53,103 nt of DNA from Henriciella aquimarina (GCF_002088975.1 NZ_NCST01000073.1:1-53103), one strand, 5' to 3'; counted from the first letter of the stretch, positions 7,850-16,540 are shown. Numbers and translations are program-made. The notes: generated from the letters alone by a model not told the origin.

Positions 7850-9493
7850 ATGTCTGACCAATCGGCGGCAAATGAAGCGAAAGGCTTTCTCGGCTGGGTC
7901 GAGAAAACCGGCAACAAGCTGCCGGACCCGGTCTTCCTCTTCTTCTATTTCATCATCGCGCTGATGGTGGTTTCGGTCGCCTGTTCCCTGCTCGGCGTGA
8001 ATGCGACGCTCAACGACCAGGTGCTCGGCGGCATGCCCGATGACCAGAAGGCCCGTTTCGGCATCGGCGAGGACGGCATCATCTCGGCCGTCAGCCTTCT
8101 GTCTGCCGAAAACATCCAGCGTCTCTGGGTGGAGATGCCGGCGACATTCACGCACTTCCACCCGCTCGGCTATGTCCTGGTCGTCATGCTCGGCGCCGGC
8201 GTGGCCGAACGCTCCGGCCTGTTTGCCGCCGGGATGCGCTCGGCCGTGCGCGGGGCGCCGACCTATCTGCTGACGCCTGTGGTCGCGCTCGTCGCCATGG
8301 TCGGCAACCATGCGGCAGACGCGGCCTATGTCGTGCTGATCCCGCTGGCCGGCGTCCTGTTCGCGGCGGCCGGGCGTCACCCGCTTGCCGGGATCGGGGC
8401 CGCCTTTGCCGGGGTCTCCGGCGGGTTTTCGGCCAACCTCTTTCCGGGCCAGCTCGACGCCCTGCTCTACGGCATCACCGAGCAGGCCGGCGAAATCCTG
8501 GTGGCCGACTATGACGCCAACATCGCCGGCAACACCTATTTCATCATCGCCCTGCTCTTCGTCTACCTGCCGATCATCTGGTTCGTGACCGACCGCATCA
8601 TCGAACCGCGCCTCGGCACATGGAATCCCGCGGACGGGGACGAGGTCGCCAGCCAGGCGGCAGAAGACCAGCCGCTGACCGACAACCAGAAGGCCGGGCT
8701 CGTGCGGGCCGGGTTCGCCCTGATCGCCGTGGTCGCGCTCTGGGCGGCCATGACCTTCGGCCCCGGCACGCCGCTGATCGACGAGACGCTCTGCCCGCCC
8801 GACCAGGCGGCAGCCGGCACCTGTAATCCGGTCGCCAATCTGAGCCCCTTCTTCCGCTCGCTCGTGGCGGCTTTCCTCGTCCTTTTCCTGGCCTGCGGCT
8901 GGGCCTACGGGGCGCGGGCGGGCACGATCCGGAACCATCGCGACCTCGTGGCCATGATGGCCGATGCGATGAAGGATATGGGCTATTATCTGGTTCTCGC
9001 CTTTGCGGCCGCGCACTTCGTGGCGATGTTCGGCTGGTCGAATCTCGGCCTGATCAGTGCCGTGCATGGCGCCTCGGCCATCGAGAATTCCGGCTTGCCG
9101 CTGCCCATCTTGCTGGGGCTGATCGTGCTCTTCTCGGCACTGATCAACCTGTTTGTGGGATCGGCCAGTGCGAAATGGGCCCTGCTGGCACCCGTCATGG
9201 TGCCGATGCTGATGCTGCTCGGCGTGTCGCCGGACGGGGCCACGGCGGTTTACCGCGTGGGCGATGCGGCAACCAACATCATTACCCCGCTCATGGTCTA
9301 TTTCCCGCTGATCCTGGTCTTCGCCCAGCGCTGGCAGACGGATTTCGGGCTGGGAAGCCTGACGGCCATGATGATCCCCTACTCGATCTGGATGCTTCTG
9401 TCGGGCGTGCTTCTCGTCGTCGCCTGGGTCTATCTCGGCTGGGATCTCGGGCCGGGCGCGCCGATGCGGTTCGAGCTTTCAGGCGCGGGCTGA
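7850..9493 (+). CDS. AbgT-family transporter
   Basis: This is a 547-residue inner-membrane transporter with about 11-13 hydrophobic segments. The AbgT family includes E. coli AbgT (p-aminobenzoyl-glutamate uptake) and MtrF/YdaH-like sulfonamide exporters. Family landmarks seen here are WVEKTGNKLPDPVFLFFYF at the N-terminus, FHPLGYVLVVMLGAGVAERSG, MVGNHAADAAYVVLIPLAG, GVSGGFSANLFPGQLDALL, the conserved half FVGSASAKWALLAPVMVPM, and VGDAATNIITPLMVYFPL. The substrate cannot be told from sequence. The start ATG 7850 has GGGGTAAGGG just upstream. It is divergent from prfC and is followed by 28 bases before a converging small gene, with no obvious terminator between. No aminobenzoyl-glutamate hydrolase genes are nearby, which argues against the E. 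coli role. Confidence 0.93.
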   Translation: MSDQSAANEAKGFLGWVEKTGNKLPDPVFLFFYFIIALMVVSVACSLLGVNATLNDQVLGGMPDDQKARFGIGEDGIISAVSLLSAENIQRLWVEMPATFTHFHPLGYVLVVMLGAGVAERSGLFAAGMRSAVRGAPTYLLTPVVALVAMVGNHAADAAYVVLIPLAGVLFAAAGRHPLAGIGAAFAGVSGGFSANLFPGQLDALLYGITEQAGEILVADYDANIAGNTYFIIALLFVYLPIIWFVTDRIIEPRLGTWNPADGDEVASQAAEDQPLTDNQKAGLVRAGFALIAVVALWAAMTFGPGTPLIDETLCPPDQAAAGTCNPVANLSPFFRSLVAAFLVLFLACGWAYGARAGTIRNHRDLVAMMADAMKDMGYYLVLAFAAAHFVAMFGWSNLGLISAVHGASAIENSGLPLPILLGLIVLFSALINLFVGSASAKWALLAPVMVPMLMLLGVSPDGATAVYRVGDAATNIITPLMVYFPLILVFAQRWQTDFGLGSLTAMMIPYSIWMLLSGVLLVVAWVYLGWDLGPGAPMRFELSGAG

Positions 9494-9521
9494 GGCCGGC
9501 GCGCGGTCCGGCCCTGCAGGC

Positions 9522-9902
9522 TTACTGAAGCGCCGAGAGGGCCCCGCCCGGCCGGTCGGCCGCTTCGTCACCCTCATGGCTGACACCGCGCGCGAAGACT
9601 TCCAGCACATAGACCGGGATCGCCCGCAGCATCGGGAAGGTCGAGCCATTGGGGCGCATCCGCAGGATGAAGCTGTTGGCACCGGTGCGGGCAATGATCA
9701 GGGCGGCGAGGTCGCGCGCTTCCTGATAGCCGATGGCGCGCTGGCTGATGCGCGCCTCGTCCAGCCGGGCATGCACGAAGTCGACCACATCCTGCGCCAT
9801 GAAGGCATGCGGCGCGCCGCAGCCGAGCGACTGCCAGCGGCGCTCGAGATGCATTTCGGGCATCTCGACATCGACAATGTGATCGTTCAGCAGGAAGAGC
9901 AT
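9522..9902 (-). CDS. Unknown 126-residue protein
   Basis: I chose ATG 9902 (MLFLLNDHIVDVEMPEMH); a TTG at 9930-9932 would add ten residues but lacks a site. GGGGGATC about 7 bases upstream of the ATG is a plausible ribosome-binding site. The protein looks soluble and mixed alpha/beta: LERRWQSLGCGAPHAFMAQDVVDFVHARL, a helix AIGYQEARDLAALIIART and a strand pattern SFILRMRPNGSTFPMLRAIPVYV. The Gly-Cys-Gly turn is the only conspicuous feature. I do not recognise the family. It lies between a converging AbgT gene and the LysR gene, on the same strand as LysR and about 105 bases downstream of it. Confidence 0.65.
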   Translation of the reverse strand: MLFLLNDHIVDVEMPEMHLERRWQSLGCGAPHAFMAQDVVDFVHARLDEARISQRAIGYQEARDLAALIIARTGANSFILRMRPNGSTFPMLRAIPVYVLEVFARGVSHEGDEAADRPGGALSALQ

Positions 9903-10007
9903 GTGCCCGATCCCCCAAGCCCTTGCAATCAAGGTGTCTCTGATTTGCTCTTAACGGAGGGTTACCGGGCGAGGCGGAGGCCGTAACTAAGGGACGGCCC
10001 TTAGACC

Positions 10008-10943
10008 TCAGACGCCGTGTATCTCGCCGGCAGCCGCCTCGGCCTTCACCCATTTGATGAAGGCGCGCACATCCTCGGAGATGTGGCGGCCCTTCGGCCA
10101 GACGAGCCAGTAGCCGAAATCGATACTGGTCGAGCCGTCGGCAAAGGGCGCGACCAGACGGCCGGCCGCCATGTCGGCCGACGCAATGGCGCGCTTGGCC
10201 AGCACGACGCCCCGGCCGGAAGCGGCCGCCTCGATCGCCATGGAGGACTGGTTGAAACGCGGGCCGCGCTGGGCCTCCATCCGGTCGGCCACCCCGCGCG
10301 CGGCAAGCCAGCTCATCCAGTCGGGACAGGACGGATCCTGCTCGGTGCTCTCATCGTGGATGAGGGTGTGCTTGGCGAGGTCTTCGGGCCGGCGGATGGC
10401 GTCCGAGCCTTCCAGCAGGCGCGGCGAGCAGACGGGCAGGACGGTCTCGTCCATCAGTTTTTCTGATTTCAGCCCGTCATAGTCGCCCCGGCCATAGCGG
10501 ATGGCAAAGTCGGCATCGGCGGTGGTAAAATCGGTCAGCGCGATATCAGCCGAGATCCAGGCCTCGATGCCGGGATTGGAGATATGGAAGCGGTCGAGCC
10601 GCGGGGCGAGCCACTTGGCGGCGAAGGAGGGCGCGCACGAGACCATGACCCGGCCCTTGCGGGCGGGCTGCTGCATGATGCGGCCGGATTCTGCAATCTT
10701 CGCGAAGGCTTCGCGCACCAGCGGCAGGCTGGCCTGCGCGGCATCGGTCAGCAGGACGCTGCGGCCGGTCCGCTTGAAGAGCGGCGTGCCGGCATACTCC
10801 TCCAGCTGGCGGATATGCTGGGAGATGGCGCCGGGCGTGACGTTCAGTTCCTCGGCCGCCTTGCTGAAGGACAGACGCCGGGCCGCCGCCTCGAAGGCGC
10901 GCAGCGCATTCAGCGGGGGAAGACGGTCATTGTTCTCGGCCAT
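10008..10943 (-). CDS. LysR-family regulator, GcvA type
   Basis: This is a LysR-type transcription factor of 311 residues, the usual length. The winged helix is at residues ~9-66 (LPPLNALRAFEAAARRLSFSKAAEELNVTPGAISQHIRQLEE, with the typical GcvA wording FKRTGRSVLLTDA). The rest is the PBP2 effector domain, with FAAKWLAPRLDRF and DADFAIRYGRGDYDGL, both standard in GcvA-like members. E. coli GcvA controls glycine cleavage. Here no gcv gene is near; instead the gene is divergent from a sulfate-assimilation operon, so a role in that operon is a reasonable guess. The start ATG 10943 is supported by the full HTH. A palindrome lies 16 bases before the start and may be its own operator. Confidence 0.93.
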   Translation of the reverse strand: MAENNDRLPPLNALRAFEAAARRLSFSKAAEELNVTPGAISQHIRQLEEYAGTPLFKRTGRSVLLTDAAQASLPLVREAFAKIAESGRIMQQPARKGRVMVSCAPSFAAKWLAPRLDRFHISNPGIEAWISADIALTDFTTADADFAIRYGRGDYDGLKSEKLMDETVLPVCSPRLLEGSDAIRRPEDLAKHTLIHDESTEQDPSCPDWMSWLAARGVADRMEAQRGPRFNQSSMAIEAAASGRGVVLAKRAIASADMAAGRLVAPFADGSTSIDFGYWLVWPKGRHISEDVRAFIKWVKAEAAAGEIHGV

Positions 10944-10958
10944 ATCCGGCGTTCCATA

Positions 10959-10970
10959 GTTTATCTAAAC
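10959..10970. promoter_or_regulatory. Palindrome between the LysR gene and cysG
   Basis: GTTTATCTAAAC is a perfect inverted repeat (GTTTA, two bases, TAAAC) in the 117-base gap between divergent lysR and cysG. It is AT-rich in a GC-rich setting, and LysR regulators bind interrupted palindromes of this kind. Binding by this LysR protein is inference. Confidence 0.4.
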
Positions 10971-11060
10971 GATCGGATGAGGGGTCTACGCTTGCTGAGG
11001 CGGGGCCACAAGTCCCATTTTCCGGGCTCGATATCGACGATCATCCAAGCGAGCCGCCTC

Positions 11061-12464
11061 ATGCGCCTGTTTCCCGCCTTCTTCCAGATGGACGATGCCC
11101 ATGTCGTGATCTTCGGCAACGGCCCCGAAGCCGAACGCAAGACACGCCTTGTCGCAAAGACCCCGGCGCGCATCTCCCTTGTCGCTCATGCCCTGCCCCG
11201 CTGGGCGGAAAGCTTCGGCGAGCAGATCAGCCTGATCCAGCCCAGACAGGCCGGCCAGGCGCTCGACACCGCCCGCTTCACCATCATCGCGCTGGAGACC
11301 GAAGCCGAAGTGCAATGGGCCCATGAGCTGGCCCGCGCCTATGGCGTGCCGGTCAATGCCGTCGACCGCAAGGATCTCTGCGACTTCACCATCCCAAGCC
11401 TGCTCGACCGCGGCGATGTCGTCGCCGCTGTCGCGACCGGCGGCGCGGCCCCGGTCATCGCCAAGGATATCCGCGCCAAGCTCGAAAGCCTGCTGCCCGA
11501 ACGCGTCGGCGCACTGGCGGCCCTGGCCGAGCGCTGGCGCCCGGCGGTGAAGGCCGCCATCGACGACGGTACGGCGCGCCGGCATTTCTGGGAAACCGCG
11601 CTGCGCGGCCCCGTCGCCGAAGCGGTCTATGCCAATCAGGATGCCCGCGCCGAAGCGCTGATGGGCGAGACGCTGGAAAGGTTTGCCCAAGGCACCGACC
11701 GGGCTGAACTCGGCCCTGTCCACATCGTGGGCGCCGGCCCCGGCGATCCGGAGCTGCTGACACTGAAAGCCTTCCGCCTGATCCAGCAGGCCGATGTCGT
11801 CTTCCACGACAAGCTCGTCTCCGCCGAGATCCTCGACATGATCCGCCGCGACGCCGAACGCGTGCCGGTCGGTAAGTCGAAGGGCGAGCATCTCGTCCCG
11901 CAGGACGGCATTCACGAACTGATGATCGCCGCCTCCCGCGAGGGCAAGCGCGTGGTGCGCCTGAAAGGCGGCGACCCGTTCGTCTTCGGGCGCGGAGGCG
12001 AGGAAGTCGACGCGCTGCGCGAAGCCGGGATCGAGGCGCATGTCGTGCCGGGCATTTCATCCGCGCTTGGCTGCGCGGCCTCGGCGAAGCTGCCGCTCAC
12101 CCATCGCGACCATGCCCAGTCGGTCACCTTCGTCACCGGCCATGCCCAGAAGGGCGGCGTGCCGGACCTCGACTGGGCGGGCCTTGCCAAGCCGCACCAG
12201 ACCGTCGTCGTCTTCATGGGCGTCGGCACAGCCGGGATCATTGCCGGCAAGCTGCAGGAGGCGGGCCTGTCGGGCGAGACGCCGGTCGGGGTGATCGAGA
12301 ACGGCACCCGCGCAAATGAGAAACGCGCCTTCGGCGAGCTTGCCAACCTGCCCGCCATCATCGAGAAGCGCGGCATCAAGGGCCCGGCCCTGCTCATCAT
12401 CGGCACGGTGGCGAAACTGCCCGCCGAAGCCCAGCAACAGATCATCGAAGAGGCGCTTGCATGA
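11061..12464 (+). CDS. cysG: Siroheme synthase (trifunctional CysG)
   Basis: CysG makes siroheme from uroporphyrinogen III: two SAM-dependent methylations, NAD-dependent oxidation and iron insertion. The open frame runs far upstream, but ATG 11061 gives MRLFPAFFQMDD, matching the family start, and 467 residues against 457 in E. coli. Residues 1-210 are the dehydrogenase/ferrochelatase half: an NAD site VIFGNGPEAERKTRL (less canonical than the usual GGG motif), NAVDRKDLCDFTIPSLLDRG with the catalytic Asp, and ATGGAAPVIAKDIRAKLESLLP with no Ser at the position phosphorylated in Salmonella. Residues ~215-460 are the methyltransferase: GAGPGDPELLTLKA, VVRLKGGDPFVFGRGGEE and LTHRDHAQSVTFVTGH. The last bases ATGA overlap the next gene. 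It is the first gene of the cys operon and supplies the CysI cofactor. Confidence 0.96.
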   Translation: MRLFPAFFQMDDAHVVIFGNGPEAERKTRLVAKTPARISLVAHALPRWAESFGEQISLIQPRQAGQALDTARFTIIALETEAEVQWAHELARAYGVPVNAVDRKDLCDFTIPSLLDRGDVVAAVATGGAAPVIAKDIRAKLESLLPERVGALAALAERWRPAVKAAIDDGTARRHFWETALRGPVAEAVYANQDARAEALMGETLERFAQGTDRAELGPVHIVGAGPGDPELLTLKAFRLIQQADVVFHDKLVSAEILDMIRRDAERVPVGKSKGEHLVPQDGIHELMIAASREGKRVVRLKGGDPFVFGRGGEEVDALREAGIEAHVVPGISSALGCAASAKLPLTHRDHAQSVTFVTGHAQKGGVPDLDWAGLAKPHQTVVVFMGVGTAGIIAGKLQEAGLSGETPVGVIENGTRANEKRAFGELANLPAIIEKRGIKGPALLIIGTVAKLPAEAQQQIIEEALA

Positions 12465-12775
12465 CGTCCGTCCGCCCGAAACTGAAACCCGACCAGCCCA
12501 AGGCCGTCACCGCTTGGGAAACCGCGACCGGCAAGGTCGTCTGGATGGCCGAGGATGGCAGCTGGAGCAATGATCCGGCCAGGATCGGCGTCTTCACCGG
12601 CGAGGAGGCCGACAAGCGCCTCGCCGATGCCGCCGCCCAGGAAGGCACCGTCACCGATCCGTATTTCATGCAGGTCACCGAAGGCGGCGAGGTCGACGGG
12701 CGCGAGACGCTGCGCGAAACGATCCGCGCCAATGGCCCGACCATCCACCCCGAATTCCAGCGAGGCGCGGAATGA
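12461..12775 (+). CDS. DUF2849 protein of the sulfite-reduction operon
   Basis: This small protein of 104 residues begins on the last four bases of cysG (ATGA). It has the DUF2849 pattern: KAVTAWETATGKVVWMAEDGSWS, then a helical segment TGEEADKRLADAAAQEG, then VTDPYFMQV and a charged C-terminus GRETLRETIRANGPTIHPEFQRG. DUF2849 genes are commonly found with cysI and cysG in alphaproteobacteria, so a helper role in sulfite reduction is suspected. It is soluble and cytoplasmic, with no cysteines to bind a cluster. The stop overlaps the start of the GST gene, which suggests translational coupling. Confidence 0.88.
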   Translation: MTSVRPKLKPDQPKAVTAWETATGKVVWMAEDGSWSNDPARIGVFTGEEADKRLADAAAQEGTVTDPYFMQVTEGGEVDGRETLRETIRANGPTIHPEFQRGAE

Positions 12776-13389
12776 TCCGTATTTTCGGCGACAGCATTTC
12801 CGGCAACTGCCAGAAGGTGAAATGGGTGGTGGAGCAGCTCGACATTCCGCATGAGTGGGTCGAGGTCGACATCCTGAAGGGTGAGACGCGCACCGACGAC
12901 TTCCTGGCCATCAACCCGTTCGGCCAGGTCCCGGTCATCCAGCTCGATGACGGGCGCACGCTGGCCCAGTCCAATGCCATCATTTCCTGGTTGGCCGAGG
13001 GCAGCGACCTCGTGCCCGACGACACGTTCGAGCGCGCCAAGATGCTGGAATGGATGTTCTGGGAGCAATACTCCCACGAGACCGCCATCGCCGTGCGCCG
13101 CTTCCAGAAGCTTTACCAGGAAAAATCCGACGACGAGATCGATCCGCAGCTGATCCCCAAGGGCCGCCGGGCGCTGGGGCGCATGGAAATGGCCCTGCTC
13201 GGCAATGACTGGATCGCCGGCGGCGAGACGATGACGCTCGCCGACATCTCGCTGCTTGCCTATACCCGCCTGGCCCACGAAGGCGGGTTCGACGTGTCCG
13301 AGTTTCCAGCCGTCCATGGCTGGATTGCGCGCTGCGAGCGCGAACTCGGCCTTCCCCATCTCCACGAGGTAACCGATGTACAGGTATGA
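12772..13389 (+). CDS. Glutathione S-transferase family protein
   Basis: This 205-residue soluble protein has the two GST domains. The N-terminal thioredoxin-like domain (1-78) shows IFGDSISGNCQKVKWVVEQL, with Ser/Cys in the active-site loop, then NPFGQVPVIQLDDG with the cis-Pro, and LAQSNAIISWLA, the glutathione-binding Gln-Ser. The helical domain ends GNDWIAGGETMTLADISLLAYTRLAHEGGF with the conserved N-capping Asp. It overlaps DUF2849 by four bases and cysI by 14 bases, so it is locked into the operon. A GST is not a usual member of this operon. It could use glutathione in handling sulfite, sulfide or persulfide, but that is inference; it may equally be a general detoxifying enzyme. Confidence 0.93.
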   Translation: MIRIFGDSISGNCQKVKWVVEQLDIPHEWVEVDILKGETRTDDFLAINPFGQVPVIQLDDGRTLAQSNAIISWLAEGSDLVPDDTFERAKMLEWMFWEQYSHETAIAVRRFQKLYQEKSDDEIDPQLIPKGRRALGRMEMALLGNDWIAGGETMTLADISLLAYTRLAHEGGFDVSEFPAVHGWIARCERELGLPHLHEVTDVQV

Positions 13390-15034
13390 CGAATTCGACG
13401 CACAGCTGGTGCGCGAGCGCGTTCAGCAGTTCCGCGGACAGGTGGACCGCCGCCTGTCGGGCGAACTGAAGGAAGACGAATTCAAGCCGCTGCGCCTGCA
13501 GAACGGCGTCTATCTCCAGCTGCACGCCTACATGCTGCGCGTGGCCGTGCCCTATGGCCAGCTGAGCCCGTCCAAGATGCGGCGGCTGGCGCGGATCGCA
13601 CGCGTCTATGACCGCGGCTACGGCCACTTCACGACGCGCCAGAACATCCAGTTCAACTGGGTCGCGCTGAAGGATATTCCCGACGTGCTGGAGGAGCTCG
13701 CCGAGGTCGAGATGCATGCCATCCAGACGTCGGGCAACTGCATCCGCAACACGACGAGCGACCATTATGCCGGCGCGACCAAGGACGAGGTGATGGATCC
13801 GCGCCCCTGGTGCGAGATCATCCGGCAATGGTCGACCTTCCATCCGGAATTCGCCTTCCTGCCGCGCAAGTTCAAGATCGCCGTGACGGCGGCCGAGCAT
13901 GACCGCGCCGCGATCAAGGTCCACGATATCGGGCTGAACATCCGCCAGAAGAATGGCGAGGTCGGCTTCGAGGTTTTCGTCGGCGGCGGCCAGGGCCGCA
14001 CGCCGCACATCGCCGCCAAGGTGGCCGACTTCGTGCCGGAGCGCGAACTGCTCGATTATCTGGAAGCGATCATGCGCGTCTATAACCGGTTCGGCCGTCG
14101 CGACAACAAGTACAAGGCGCGCATCAAGATCCTCGTTGCCGAAACCGGCGAGGAAGAGTTCCGCCGCCTGGTCGAGGAAGAATATGCCGCCCAGCGCGAG
14201 CATGAGAAGATCGACCTGCCGCAGGACGAGATCGACCGCATCCATGCCTATTTTGCCCCGCCCGCGCTTGAGGCCAGGCCGGCGACGTCTGAAAGCTTCG
14301 AGCGGGCCAAGACCGCCGATCCGGCCTTTGCCCGCTGGACGCGCGCCAACCTGCATGAGCACAAGGTGGACGGCTATACGACGGTGACGGTGAGCCTGAA
14401 GCCGCTGGGCGTGGCCCCCGGCGACGCGACAGACACGCAGATGATGGTCGTCGCGCATCTCGCCGAGACCTATGGCCATGACGATATCCGCGTCACCCAT
14501 GCGCAGAACCTGGTCCTGCCGCATATCGCGCTGGACGATCTCTATGACGTCTACCGCGAACTGGATGCGGCCGGGCTCGCCACGCCGAATGAGGGCCTGA
14601 TCTCGGACATGATCGTCTGCCCGGGGCTCGACTATTGCAACCTCGCCAATGCCCGCTCCATCCCGGTCGGCATGGCGATCCAGGAAGCCTTCGCCGACCC
14701 GGACGACCAGGCCGATATCGGCAAGTTCCACATCAACATTTCCGGCTGCATCAATGCCTGCGGCCACCACCATGTCGGCCATGTCGGCATTCTGGGCGTC
14801 GACCGGAAAGGCGAGGAATACTACCAGATCACGCTGGGCGGGCGCGCCGACGAGAAGGCCGCCATCGGCGCGATCGCCGGGCCGGGCCTGAAAGCCGAGG
14901 ATGTGCCGGTGGCACTGAAACGGCTGGTCGACCGCTACCGCGAGCTGCGCACCAGCAAGGATGAGAGCTTCATCGAGACCTTCGAACGCGAAGGCATGGA
15001 CGCCTTCAAGGAGGCGATCTATGCGGGCGCGTAA
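13376..15034 (+). CDS. cysI: Sulfite (nitrite) reductase, siroheme/4Fe-4S hemoprotein
   Basis: This 552-residue assimilatory reductase carries out the six-electron reduction of sulfite to sulfide. Cluster ligands are present: Cys415 and Cys421 in CPGLDYCNLANARS and Cys458 and Cys462 in SGCINACGHHHVGHVG, the last Cys also bridging siroheme iron. Substrate-site Arg and Lys patterns occur at YGHFTTRQNIQFNW and TSGNCIRNTTSDHYAGA. The two ferredoxin-like halves are both complete. No CysJ flavoprotein is nearby, so electrons probably come from ferredoxin or a separate reductase. Nitrite reductase is the alternative call, but DUF2849, DUF934, cysG and cysH favour sulfite. It starts 14 bases inside the GST gene. 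Confidence 0.95.
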   Translation: MYRYDEFDAQLVRERVQQFRGQVDRRLSGELKEDEFKPLRLQNGVYLQLHAYMLRVAVPYGQLSPSKMRRLARIARVYDRGYGHFTTRQNIQFNWVALKDIPDVLEELAEVEMHAIQTSGNCIRNTTSDHYAGATKDEVMDPRPWCEIIRQWSTFHPEFAFLPRKFKIAVTAAEHDRAAIKVHDIGLNIRQKNGEVGFEVFVGGGQGRTPHIAAKVADFVPERELLDYLEAIMRVYNRFGRRDNKYKARIKILVAETGEEEFRRLVEEEYAAQREHEKIDLPQDEIDRIHAYFAPPALEARPATSESFERAKTADPAFARWTRANLHEHKVDGYTTVTVSLKPLGVAPGDATDTQMMVVAHLAETYGHDDIRVTHAQNLVLPHIALDDLYDVYRELDAAGLATPNEGLISDMIVCPGLDYCNLANARSIPVGMAIQEAFADPDDQADIGKFHINISGCINACGHHHVGHVGILGVDRKGEEYYQITLGGRADEKAAIGAIAGPGLKAEDVPVALKRLVDRYRELRTSKDESFIETFEREGMDAFKEAIYAGA

Positions 15035-15187
15035 CGGGTTTGCTCATGTGTCGCGCCGGACCGCTGTTTGGACGCCTTCCCACGGATAAATCGTGGTGAA
15101 GCGTGTCAGAAGAATTGATCGAAAGACGACTAATCGCTCCCTGAGCCCTCCTCCACGGCCGGGATGACAAGACAAGGTTTTCCAGGA

Positions 15188-15679
15188 ATGCCACTCATCA
15201 AGAACCGACAGGAAGTCGATGATATCTGGGCGTTTGTCCCCGATGACGCCCCGCTCTCGCCGGGCGGCTGCATCACCGTCTCGCTCGGCCGCTTCCGCAG
15301 CGAGCAGGAGCTTCTGCTGGCGCGCAACACCGAGATCGGGGTGCGCCTGGAGCCCGCCGACGACCCGCACGAACTGGAGGATCACCTTGAGCGGCTGTCG
15401 CTCATCGAGATCAGTTTTCCGAAATATACAGACGGGCGCGGCTATTCGCAGGCACAGGTTCTGCGCCGGAGGCTTGCCTATGAGGGCGAACTTCGTGCAG
15501 TGGGCCACGTCCTGAGAGATCAGATTCTCTATATGAACCGTTCAGGGTTCGATGCTTTCGAGACTGAGAGGGCCGAACTACCTTCCATCATAGAGGCACT
15601 GGAAGAATTTTCAGTGTTTTATCAACCGGCCGCAGACGGGGCAAAAACCGTTTTCGCGCGCCGACACAGCAAAGATTAG
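15188..15679 (+). CDS. DUF934 protein of the cys operon
   Basis: This is a 163-residue soluble protein. I chose ATG 15188 (MPLIKNRQEVDD), the family-like start, with CCAGGA just upstream; an ATG 24 bases earlier adds only residues read from a repeat. Family landmarks are WAFVPDDAPLSPGGCITVSL, GVRLEPADDPHELEDHLERLSLIEISFPKYTDGRGYSQAQ with RLAYEGELRAVGHVLRDQ, and the final FSVFYQP. DUF934 sits beside cysI and cysH in many proteobacteria and is thought to assist sulfite reduction, with no proven activity. A 153-base gap separates it from cysI, so it may have its own promoter with cysH, which follows 12 bases after its stop. Confidence 0.92.
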   Translation: MPLIKNRQEVDDIWAFVPDDAPLSPGGCITVSLGRFRSEQELLLARNTEIGVRLEPADDPHELEDHLERLSLIEISFPKYTDGRGYSQAQVLRRRLAYEGELRAVGHVLRDQILYMNRSGFDAFETERAELPSIIEALEEFSVFYQPAADGAKTVFARRHSKD

Positions 15680-15691
15680 GGGCACATATTC

Positions 15692-16435
15692 ATGCCTTAT
15701 GCGGACCAGAACACACGTTTCATGCAGCCTGTGGACGAGCGACTCGCCCGGCTGAACGGTGAGCTGCGTCATGCGTCCGCCACGACGATCCTGCGCGCCT
15801 CGCTCATCCGCGAATGGCCGCAGAAGCTCACCTATGTCTCGAGCTTCGGCGCCGAGAGCGCGGTGATGCTGTCGCTGATCGCCGATGTCGATCCGGATTT
15901 CCCGGTCGTCTTCCTCGAGACCGGCATGCACTTCCCGCAGACGCTGGATTACAAGGACGAGCTGATCGACCGGCTCGGCCTGACCAATGTCCGCGAGATT
16001 CCGCCGAGCGAAACCGAGCGCAAGGTGCTCGATCCGAAGAACACGCTCTGGAAGTCCGATCCGGACGCCTGCTGTGCGCTTCGCAAAGTCCGCCCCCTGG
16101 AGCCCGCCCTGGAAGGCTTCGACGCCTGGATCACCGGGCGCAAGCGTTTCCACGGCGGTGCGCGGATGAGCCTGCCGGTCTTCGAGTTTGCCGACGGGCG
16201 CTTCAAGGTGAACCCGCTGGCGAGCTGGACGCAGGACGATGTCGACGCCTTCTTCGCGCATCGCAATCTGCCGCGCCACCCGCTGGTCGCGCAGGGCTAT
16301 CCTTCCATTGGCTGCTGGCCCTGCACCCAGCCGGCCGCCGATCCGAGCGATATCCGTTCGGGCCGCTGGGCCGGCATGGAAAAGAGCGAATGCGGCCTGC
16401 ATGTCGAGAAAAACGAGCGTCCGCGCGTCTTTTAA
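15692..16435 (+). CDS. cysH: APS reductase (thioredoxin-dependent)
   Basis: This enzyme reduces adenylylsulfate to sulfite and AMP, the step before CysI. The 247-residue protein has the PP-loop-type nucleotide site SSFGAESAVMLSLIADV and FLETGMHFPQTL. It carries the two cysteine pairs that mark the 4Fe-4S APS reductases: Cys127-Cys128 (ACCALRK) and Cys208/Cys211 (GCWPCTQP). PAPS-only enzymes such as E. coli CysH lack these, so APS is the likely substrate. The catalytic Cys234 is in SECGLHVEK near the C-terminus. The arginine-rich loop GRKRFHGGAR is present. It is the last gene of the cys cluster. No cysD/cysN is nearby, so sulfate activation is encoded elsewhere. Confidence 0.95.
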   Translation: MPYADQNTRFMQPVDERLARLNGELRHASATTILRASLIREWPQKLTYVSSFGAESAVMLSLIADVDPDFPVVFLETGMHFPQTLDYKDELIDRLGLTNVREIPPSETERKVLDPKNTLWKSDPDACCALRKVRPLEPALEGFDAWITGRKRFHGGARMSLPVFEFADGRFKVNPLASWTQDDVDAFFAHRNLPRHPLVAQGYPSIGCWPCTQPAADPSDIRSGRWAGMEKSECGLHVEKNERPRVF

Positions 16436-16460
16436 GGCGCGCGGCAACGCCGCTCAAATC

Positions 16461-16477
16461 GCCGCAAAAATTGCGGC
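16461..16477 (+). terminator. Short hairpin after cysH
   Basis: GCCGCAA and TTGCGGC form a perfect 7-bp stem with an AAA loop, 26 bases after the cysH stop. There is no T run behind it, so it may be a weak terminator or a 3' end stabiliser. Confidence 0.35.
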
Positions 16478-16540
16478 TCCCCGCTTCAACGCAGTTGTGC
16501 TACCATAGTTCCGTCAAATTTTGTCATATAGTCGGGAACC

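Noticed and set aside
10008..10943. Assigning the symbol gcvA to the LysR gene
   Set aside because: GcvA-like proteins are numerous paralogues and no glycine-cleavage gene is present, so the symbol would mislead.
15141..15175. Partial copy of the palindromic repeat between cysI and the DUF934 gene
   Set aside because: Only the outer piece (GGCCGGGATGACAAG) is recognisable, too short to call a repeat unit with confidence.
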